A stretch of DNA of 8,326 bases, taken from the NCBI GenBank assembly GCA_035279705.1, contig DATEHG010000235.1, forward strand, positions 1-8,326. Direction: 5' to 3'. The notes beneath the pieces were generated by a model, which had not been told where the DNA came from, searched no databases, and saw only the letters and a program-made list of their open reading frames with translations. The number at the start of each line of letters is the position of its first letter. Within the stretch, counting starts at the first letter, position 1. Below, one piece after another: positions 1 through 4,951 of the stretch. The position numbers and the translations under genes were made by a program. The DNA comes from DATEHG01 sp035279705 (GTDB taxonomy: Bacteria; Gemmatimonadota; Gemmatimonadetes; Gemmatimonadales; GWC2-71-9).

Positions 1-1704
1 GGCCTCCTGTGGCGCACCACGAATCGCAACGAATCCACCGCGCCAAAACGGATCGCCGTCCTGCCGTTCGAGAACCAGGGCGATTCGGCCGACGCGTACT
101 TCGCCGACGGGATGACCGACGAGCTGCGCGGCAAGCTCACCACCATCCCCGGCTTCGAGGTGGTCGCGAGCCTGAGCTCGAACGAGTACCGCGCTTCCTC
201 GGGGCGACTTACCCAGATCGCCCATGACCTCGGGGTCGGCTATCTCCTGATCGGCAAGGTCACCTGGCAGCGGGGAGCTGGCGCGACCAGTCGGGTACGG
301 GTGAGTCCTGAACTGATCCGCATCGCGCCGGGAGGCGCCCCGACGACGCGGTGGCAGCAGCCATTCGACGCGCCGCTCACCGATGTCTTCGCAGTGCAGG
401 CGGATATCGCCGCCAAGGTGGCGGCGGCGCTGGACATCGTGCTGGCCGACAGCGCCCGCCGGGCACTGACGGCATCCCCGACGGACAACCTGTCCGCGTA
501 CGACGAGTTCCTCAAAGGCGAGGCGGCCGCGCAGGGGATGAAGGCCGACCAGGCCGGCCTGCGCCGAGCCATCGCCTTCTATGCCCGGGCGGTGGCACTG
601 GACTCGACCTTTGCCAAGGCGTGGAGTCAGCTTTCCAGGGCCCGGACCTCGCTCTACTCGAATGGCGTGCCGGACACGGCTTTGGCAACGGCGGCGCGAA
701 CGGCGGCAGAGCGCGGCGCCCGGCTCAAACCCAACGAGCCCTGGGTCTATCTTGCCCTCGGCGACTATTACGGCAGCGTCAATCCGGTAGACAACGGGCG
801 GGCCATGCAGGAGTACGAGCGAGGGCTCCGCGTGGCGCCGAACGACGTGGACCTGCTGAGTGCGGCGGTGGCCTCGGAGACCAGCCTCGGCCACTGGGAT
901 GGGGTGGCCGCGCGCCTGGCCCGGGTCTCCGCGCTCGACCCCCGCTCGGTGACGGCGGCGCGGCGCGAGTGCTCCGTCAACCTGTTCCTCCGTCGCTATC
1001 CGGCCGCCGACTCTGCCGCCGACCGTGCCGTGGCGCTGGCGCCGGCGAGCCCGGCCATCGTCTCCCTCAAGATCATGGTGGCCCTCGCGCGGGGGGATGT
1101 GGCGGGCGCCCGCGCGGCTATCGCCGCATCCGCCAAGGCGATCGATCCCACGGCGCTCTCCGCCTTTCTGGCCTACTACCAGGATCTGTACTGGCTCCTC
1201 GACGACCGGCAGCAGCTCGAGGTGCTCGGTCTCCCCGTCAGCGCCTTTGATGATGACCGCGGGGGCTGGGCGCTGGTGCGAACTGAGCTGTATGAGCTGC
1301 GCGGGGACCGGCACCGGATGCTCGTCTACGCCGACTCGGCGCGGATCGCCCTCGAGGCGCAGAGCAGGGCGGCGCCCGACGACGGGCAGCGACGGGTGCT
1401 GCTGGGAGTGGCCCTGGCGTACCTGGGGCGAAAGGACGAGGCGATTCGGGAAGGACAGCGCGGGCTTGATCTGATGCCGATCAGCCGGGACGGCTACTTC
1501 GGTCCCTACGTCCAGCTGCAACTGGCCCGGATCTACATCCTGATCGGCCAGCAGGAAAAGGCGATGGACCAGCTGGAGCCGCTACTGCAGGTGCCGTTCT
1601 ACCTCTCGCCGGGGTGGCTCAAGGTTGATCCGGAGTTCGATCTGCTGAGAACTCATCCGCGGTTCCGGAGGCTTGTGGGAGAGAGTGCAACAGGTGAACC
1701 GTGA
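1..1704 (+). CDS. C-terminal part of a membrane sensor protein (FlgO/TolB-N-like domain plus TPR repeats), probably a Ser/Thr kinase; 5' partial
   Basis: The frame is open from base 1 with no credible start codon, so the gene begins left of the window; 567 residues are visible before the TGA at 1702-1704. The first residues (GLLW) look like the end of a transmembrane helix. Residues about 16-150 (starting KRIAVLPFEN, then FADGMTDELRGKL) match the FlgO/TolB-N-like extracytoplasmic domain found C-terminal to kinases, adenylate cyclases and winged-helix regulators. From about residue 160 the protein is helical with TPR-like units, for example around 191-213, 269-293, 300-321, 335-357, 466-490 and 505-529. 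The ending, with SPGWLKVDPEFDLL then HPRFRRL, is typical of TPR tails on Gemmatimonadota/Acidobacteria-type kinases. The missing part is most likely a cytoplasmic kinase domain, but a cyclase or DNA-binding head is possible. The methionine at base 112 lies inside the conserved domain and is not the start. The domain is homologous to the C-terminus of the kinase at 3533-4951. Confidence 0.9.
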   Translation, partial: GLLWRTTNRNESTAPKRIAVLPFENQGDSADAYFADGMTDELRGKLTTIPGFEVVASLSSNEYRASSGRLTQIAHDLGVGYLLIGKVTWQRGAGATSRVRVSPELIRIAPGGAPTTRWQQPFDAPLTDVFAVQADIAAKVAAALDIVLADSARRALTASPTDNLSAYDEFLKGEAAAQGMKADQAGLRRAIAFYARAVALDSTFAKAWSQLSRARTSLYSNGVPDTALATAARTAAERGARLKPNEPWVYLALGDYYGSVNPVDNGRAMQEYERGLRVAPNDVDLLSAAVASETSLGHWDGVAARLARVSALDPRSVTAARRECSVNLFLRRYPAADSAADRAVALAPASPAIVSLKIMVALARGDVAGARAAIAASAKAIDPTALSAFLAYYQDLYWLLDDRQQLEVLGLPVSAFDDDRGGWALVRTELYELRGDRHRMLVYADSARIALEAQSRAAPDDGQRRVLLGVALAYLGRKDEAIREGQRGLDLMPISRDGYFGPYVQLQLARIYILIGQQEKAMDQLEPLLQVPFYLSPGWLKVDPEFDLLRTHPRFRRLVGESATGEP

Positions 1705-1727
1705 ACCGTGAACCGTGAACCGTGAAC
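1694..1727. repeat. Heptanucleotide tandem repeat (GTGAACC), about 4.9 copies
   Basis: Four perfect copies of GTGAACC lie at 1694-1700, 1701-1707, 1708-1714 and 1715-1721, followed by GTGAAC at 1722-1727. The array starts inside the last codons of the upstream gene and supplies its TGA stop (1702-1704). Because the unit is 7 bp, every copy shifts frame, but the stop forms within the first two units, so copy-number change above two units would not alter the protein. Function unknown; such arrays can arise by slipped-strand replication. Confidence 0.95.
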
Positions 1728-1739
1728 GGGGAGCCGGAG

Positions 1740-1778
1740 CGGCAAAGCCGGGGAGGCGAGCGAGGGCGCGAAGCGCCC
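1740..1778. terminator. Two GC hairpins; weak candidate bidirectional terminator
   Basis: The first hairpin is CGGC-AAA-GCCG at 1740-1750. The second is GGGCGC-GAA-GCGCCC at 1764-1778, a 6-bp stem with a 3-base loop. They lie between two genes that converge, where a terminator is expected. Neither is followed by a T run on either strand, so classical intrinsic termination is not supported. They may instead be part of the repeat element. Confidence 0.3.
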
Positions 1779-1789
1779 GCAGCTCAACA

Positions 1790-1800
1790 GTGAACGGGGA
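1790..1800. repeat. Second copy of 11-bp direct repeat GTGAACGGGGA
   Basis: This is an exact copy of 1722-1732. A third, degenerate copy begins at 1811 (GTGAACAGGGG). The spacing between copies (68 and 21 bp) is irregular, unlike a binding-site array in phase with the DNA helix. Confidence 0.85.
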
Positions 1801-1824
1801 ATAGGGAGCAGTGAACAGGGGGCT

Positions 1825-1844
1825 GGGGACCGGGGACAGGGGAC
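1825..1844. repeat. Second heptanucleotide repeat (GGGGACN), three copies
   Basis: GGGGAC occurs at 1825-1830, 1832-1837 and 1839-1844 with an exact 7-bp period and a variable seventh base. It has the same period as the GTGAACC array about 100 bp away but a different unit. The last A/C-rich segment leads directly into GTTCACC. Confidence 0.85.
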
Positions 1845-1857
1845 CAGTTCACCGATC

Positions 1858-3375
1858 TCAGTTCGCGAGCCCGTACTTCTCAGGGTTGTTGCACACGATG
1901 GCCGCCGCCAGGACCTTCGGCACGTACTCCCGCGTTTCCTCCGGCAGCAGCTTCAGGCGATAGAGGTGCCAGAAGTCCCGCTTTTCCTTCCGGAAGCCGC
2001 CCGGCTCCGCGGCAATCTGGCGCAGCACCCGCCGCACCCCGTTCTCACCCCGGTTGTAGCTCGCCATGGCCAGCATGAACGAGTCTTCGCCGAACTCCGC
2101 CAGGAGGTTGGCCAGGTAGCGAGCAGCCGCCCGGGTCTGCTTGTCGGGGTCCATCCGTTCATCCACCGTGCCATTGACCTTGAGGCCCAGCTGCTGCGCC
2201 GTGGTGGTGGTCATCTGCCAGAGTCCAGCGGCGCCGGCGTCGCTCTGGGCCGTCGGGTCGAACCCAGACTCCACCCAGGCGATGTACGCCATTTCATCGG
2301 GCAGACCGAGCGCCGCGAAGTCCTTGGTGATGACGGGCCAGTACCGCTGCTTGCGGCCGTACATGAACCTGAGATTGCCGGCGGACTTGAGCTCGTCAAT
2401 GTGGGCCTGGAGTCGCTCCCGGAAGATTGGCGGGATGGCGTACGTGGAGGCATTGAACTTGGCCAGGATGCGGCGGATTTCCTGGTCCAGTTCGTCCTCG
2501 CTGGCCGTCAGCTGGTCGGCCCGCTTCTTGTCCTTGGCCGAGATCTGCTCCAGGGTGTTTTCGGCGTGGCCGGTGAGCTCCGCCAGCCGGTCCTCCATGG
2601 CGGCCAGCCTGGTGGAGTCGGTTTCCGCCTGCATCCTTTCCTGCAGGTCGAGAATCTCGGCATCGATCTTGGTCTTGACCGACACCAGCCGGTTGATCTG
2701 GCGCTGCTGGTACAGAATGACGGCGCCAAGGATCAGGATGACGAAGAGCGCTCCACCGCCCACCATGGCCACGACCTTCGTCCAGCGCTTCTTCGTCTGC
2801 AGCTGGGCGGTTTCCTTGATCTGATTGAGTGCCCGGCCGATGATGAACATGGTCTGGCCGGAACTCTGCCCCCCCGCCTTGGCCCGCTCCTCGGCCACCT
2901 GCTGGGCCGCGGCAGCGGCGACTTTGATCTCGCCGGTATCACCGGTATCGCTGGCCAGCGCGCTCACCATCTGCTGGGCATCGGCCTCGGCGTCGTACTG
3001 CGGGCCGGGCACCGCCGCCGCCACCACCGCGGTCGGTGCCGAGCTGTCGATGACCGGCTGCTCCGCCGTCTTGCCGATTTCGACGTAGGCCTCCGGCCCG
3101 CCGGGGAAGCCGAAGCGGATCCTGTCCCCCGATTTCACTTCATGCTTGGTGATCTTCTTGCCGTTGAGCAGCGTGCCGTTGGTCGAGCCGTTGTCGATCA
3201 GCTGCCAGGTGCCGTGCTCGAGGACCAGCTGGGCGTGATTGGTGGAAACGACCGAGTCGCCAGTGTCGTCGAAGCGGAGGTCGGATTCCTGACTGCGGCC
3301 GATGCGGACCAGGCTGCCGTTGAAAGACAGGCTGTTCCCCCGGCGGCTGCCCGAGACCACCTTCAGTCGGATCAT
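1858..3375 (-). CDS. FHA domain - transmembrane helix - coiled coil - lytic transglycosylase (SLT/MltD-like) fusion protein
   Basis: This is a complete 505-residue protein. Residues 1-100 form an FHA domain, with GR at 26-27, SxxH at 44-47 and NGTLLN at 66-71, the residues that in this family bind phosphothreonine peptides. Residues about 105-195 are an Ala/Gln-rich linker. A basic stretch (K195, K196, R197, K200) precedes one transmembrane helix at about 201-221, which predicts FHA inside and the rest in the periplasm. Residues about 228-305 are charged and predicted to form a coiled coil. Residues about 312-500 are a lytic transglycosylase domain: catalytic Glu369 in VESGFDP, then GAAGLWQM (381-388), MASYNRG (437-443) and REYVPKVLAA (482-491). 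Such enzymes cut the MurNAc-GlcNAc bond of peptidoglycan. All key residues are present in both domains. The usual MltD layout has a lipoprotein signal and LysM repeats; both are absent and FHA takes the N-terminal place. It is divergent from the kinase at 3533. The ATG at 3373-3375 starts exactly at the FHA domain, with only a weak GGA upstream. The domain calls are strong; phospho-control of the enzyme is inference. Confidence 0.93.
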   Translation of the reverse strand: MIRLKVVSGSRRGNSLSFNGSLVRIGRSQESDLRFDDTGDSVVSTNHAQLVLEHGTWQLIDNGSTNGTLLNGKKITKHEVKSGDRIRFGFPGGPEAYVEIGKTAEQPVIDSSAPTAVVAAAVPGPQYDAEADAQQMVSALASDTGDTGEIKVAAAAAQQVAEERAKAGGQSSGQTMFIIGRALNQIKETAQLQTKKRWTKVVAMVGGGALFVILILGAVILYQQRQINRLVSVKTKIDAEILDLQERMQAETDSTRLAAMEDRLAELTGHAENTLEQISAKDKKRADQLTASEDELDQEIRRILAKFNASTYAIPPIFRERLQAHIDELKSAGNLRFMYGRKQRYWPVITKDFAALGLPDEMAYIAWVESGFDPTAQSDAGAAGLWQMTTTTAQQLGLKVNGTVDERMDPDKQTRAAARYLANLLAEFGEDSFMLAMASYNRGENGVRRVLRQIAAEPGGFRKEKRDFWHLYRLKLLPEETREYVPKVLAAAIVCNNPEKYGLAN

Positions 3376-3403
3376 CAGTTTTCCGGATAGGGAGCCGAGA
3401 GGA

Positions 3404-3432
3404 AGTGTACGGTGCGCCGGGACCGACCGCCA
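3404..3432 (-). promoter_or_regulatory. Weak candidate promoter for the FHA-transglycosylase gene
   Basis: On the minus strand, TACACT (3404-3409) matches four of six bases of a -10 box and lies about 28 bases upstream of the ATG. Seventeen bases further upstream is TGGCGG (3427-3432), a poor -35. The call rests on position and a partial match only. Confidence 0.22.
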
Positions 3433-3501
3433 GAGAGTGGAGCGAGCAACTCCTCTGCGCCCTTCGGCGCTCCCGTGCTGGCGTTCACCGCTGCCGCGCC
3501 G

Positions 3502-3509
3502 TAGCTTTG
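3502..3509 (+). promoter_or_regulatory. TAnnTTTG promoter element for the kinase operon
   Basis: TAGCTTTG is an exact match to the -7 element TAnnTTTG known for the Bacteroidetes primary sigma factor. It lies 23 bases before the kinase ATG, which would give a very short leader of about 15-18 bases. There is no clear TTTG or TTG at the -33 distance; TGGCGT at 3479-3484 is the nearest candidate. The kinase ATG has no good Shine-Dalgarno sequence, which fits a short leader. Confidence 0.42.
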
Positions 3510-3532
3510 GCTCACTACTCCCCGACGAGCCG

Positions 3533-4951
3533 ATGACCGATTCGCTGGACCGACTTACCGCGGCCCTGGCCCGCCGCTATCGCCTCGAACGCGAGCTGGG
3601 CCAGGGCGGCATGGCCACCGTGTACCTGGCCGAGGACCTGAAACACCACCGCCGGGTAGCGGTGAAGGTCCTGCGCCCCGAGTTGGCCGCCACGCTGGGT
3701 CCCGAACGCTTTGCCCGGGAAATCGAAGTCGCCGCCCGCCTGCAGCACCCCCACATCCTCGGTGTTCTCGATTCAGGCGATACTGACGGCTTCTTCTATT
3801 ACGTCATGCCCTATGTCGAGGGGGAGACGCTGCGAGACCGCCTGGCGCGGGCCGGCGAGCTTCCGGTGCCCGAGGCGGTGCGGCTGCTGAGCGAAATCGC
3901 CGAGGCGCTGGCGGTGGCTCACAAGGCTGGCGTCGTCCACCGCGACATCAAGCCGGAAAACGTGCTGCTCTCCGGACGCCACGCCCTGGTCATGGACTTC
4001 GGTGTGGCCAAGGCCGTCACCGAGGCTTCCGGCCGTCAGCAACTCACCACCGCGGGAGTGGCCCTCGGCACGCCGGCCTACATGGCGCCGGAGCAGGCCT
4101 CCGCCGATCCGCAGATGGACGGGCGGGTGGACATCTACGCCCTGGGCGTGCTGGGCTACGAGATGCTCACCGGCCATACCCCGTTCCACGGTCTCACCCC
4201 GCAGCAGACGCTCGGGGCGCATGTCACCCAGGCGCCCACGCCGGTGGGGCAGCAGCGGTCCGGGCTGTCCCCGGCGCTCGAGGGCGTGGTCATGAAGTGC
4301 CTGGCGAAGCGGCCGGCCGATCGGTTCCAGACCGCCGACGAGCTGGTGGCGCTGCTGGAGCCGCTGGGCACGCCAAGCGGCGGGATGACGCCGACGCACA
4401 CCCGGCCGCATGCCGCCGTTTCCGGCGCCGCCGTGCCGCTGAGTTCCGCCCGGCTGCGCTGGGCCGCTGTGGCGGCGGTGGTCCTGGTGATCGGCAGCGC
4501 GATGGGGTGGAAGCTCCTGCACGCCGCCGGAGGGAATGGAAGCATCCAGCGCATCGGCGTCCTGCCCATCGAGGACATCTCCGGCAAGGACGCCGAGTTC
4601 GTGGTGGCGATGCACGACGCGCTGACCAACGCGCTGGCGCAGCAGGGGAAGGTGGGGGTGGCGCCACGCTCCACCATGGTGCGCTACAAGGGCAGTCCCA
4701 AGACGGTAAAGGAAATTGCCGCCGCGGAGGGTCTCGATGCGGTGGTGGAGACGACGGTGTTCCGCGCCGGTGAGGTGATGCGGATCAACGTGCAGTTCAG
4801 CGATCCGGTCACTACCCGGAGCCTCTGGGCCAGCACCTACAGCCCGAACGTGAACGACGTGCTCAAGGCGCAGAGCGCCGTCGTCGAACAGATCAAGGCC
4901 GGCATCGACAGCGTGCTCGGCGGCAAGCAGACTCCAGGAGCGAAACCATGA
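3533..4951 (+). CDS. PknB-type Ser/Thr protein kinase with one transmembrane helix and C-terminal FlgO/TolB-N-like domain
   Basis: The protein has 472 residues. The kinase domain spans about 16-278: glycine loop GQGGMATV (23-30), VAVK with Lys45, C-helix Glu63, HRDIKPEN with Asp138 and Asn143, DFG (Asp155), a Thr/Ser-containing activation loop (163-180), GTPAYMAPE (179-187) and RPADRF (260-265). All catalytic residues are intact, so it should be active. A Pro/Thr/Ala-rich linker leads to a transmembrane helix at about 308-326. Residues about 338-464 (starting IQRIGVLPIED) form the FlgO/TolB-N-like domain, predicted to lie outside the membrane as the sensor; no PASTA or TPR repeats follow. The ATG at 3533 was chosen because kinase homology begins just after it. 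The frame stays open up to 3302, but that extension has no kinase character and would overlap the divergent gene. The stop overlaps the start of the next gene by four bases (ATGA), so the two are probably co-translated. Substrates are unknown; the divergent FHA protein is an attractive candidate partner. Confidence 0.95.
   Translation: MTDSLDRLTAALARRYRLERELGQGGMATVYLAEDLKHHRRVAVKVLRPELAATLGPERFAREIEVAARLQHPHILGVLDSGDTDGFFYYVMPYVEGETLRDRLARAGELPVPEAVRLLSEIAEALAVAHKAGVVHRDIKPENVLLSGRHALVMDFGVAKAVTEASGRQQLTTAGVALGTPAYMAPEQASADPQMDGRVDIYALGVLGYEMLTGHTPFHGLTPQQTLGAHVTQAPTPVGQQRSGLSPALEGVVMKCLAKRPADRFQTADELVALLEPLGTPSGGMTPTHTRPHAAVSGAAVPLSSARLRWAAVAAVVLVIGSAMGWKLLHAAGGNGSIQRIGVLPIEDISGKDAEFVVAMHDALTNALAQQGKVGVAPRSTMVRYKGSPKTVKEIAAAEGLDAVVETTVFRAGEVMRINVQFSDPVTTRSLWASTYSPNVNDVLKAQSAVVEQIKAGIDSVLGGKQTPGAKP
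4936..4940 (+). promoter_or_regulatory. Shine-Dalgarno site AGGAG for the PD40 lipoprotein
   Basis: AGGAG lies seven bases before the ATG at 4948, inside the last codons of the kinase gene. It fixes the start at 4948 and, with the ATGA overlap, allows translational coupling. Confidence 0.75.

Larger units (their letters stand above)
1705..1857. other. Repeat-rich non-coding gap between convergent genes
   Basis: No gene is seen here. The 153 bp hold the rest of the GTGAACC array, two hairpin-forming segments, an exact 11-bp direct repeat (GTGAACGGGGA at 1722-1732 and 1790-1800), another GTGAAC at 1811-1816, and a G-rich run with a second 7-bp period near 1825-1844. An inverted copy of the motif (GTTCACC, 1847-1853) closes the block opposite GGTGAAC at 1693-1699. 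The block ends four bases before the stop codon of the FHA-transglycosylase gene. It may be a dispersed intergenic repeat element or a terminator region. Confidence 0.75.
3376..3532. promoter_or_regulatory. Divergent intergenic region between FHA-transglycosylase and kinase genes
   Basis: These 157 bp separate the two start codons and must contain promoters for both directions unless transcription enters from elsewhere. A small hairpin (GCGCC-CTTC-GGCGC, 3457-3470) sits near the middle. A GTTCACC heptamer (3483-3489) is identical to the inverted-orientation motif at 1847-1853. No convincing operator palindrome was found. Confidence 0.7.

Noticed and set aside
351..1250. 299-codon open frame on the plus strand inside the first gene
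   Set aside because: It is an out-of-frame shadow of the TPR-coding frame, with Arg/Gly-rich low-complexity translation.
1694..1727. CRISPR array or phase-variation switch
   Set aside because: The units are 7 bp with no spacers, and the stop codon forms within the first two units, so copy-number change would not switch the protein on or off.
1740..1778. A confident intrinsic terminator
   Set aside because: Hairpins are present but there is no T run on either strand, so it is kept only as a weak candidate.
1966..3390. 474-codon open frame on the plus strand, opposite the FHA-transglycosylase gene
   Set aside because: It is the mirror of a gene with clear FHA and SLT motifs. High GC at third positions keeps the opposite strand free of stops, and its translation shows no domain.
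3302..3532. Upstream extension of the kinase gene to an ATG at 3302
   Set aside because: The added residues are Arg/Pro-rich with no kinase homology, overlap the divergent gene, and would run through the promoter region.
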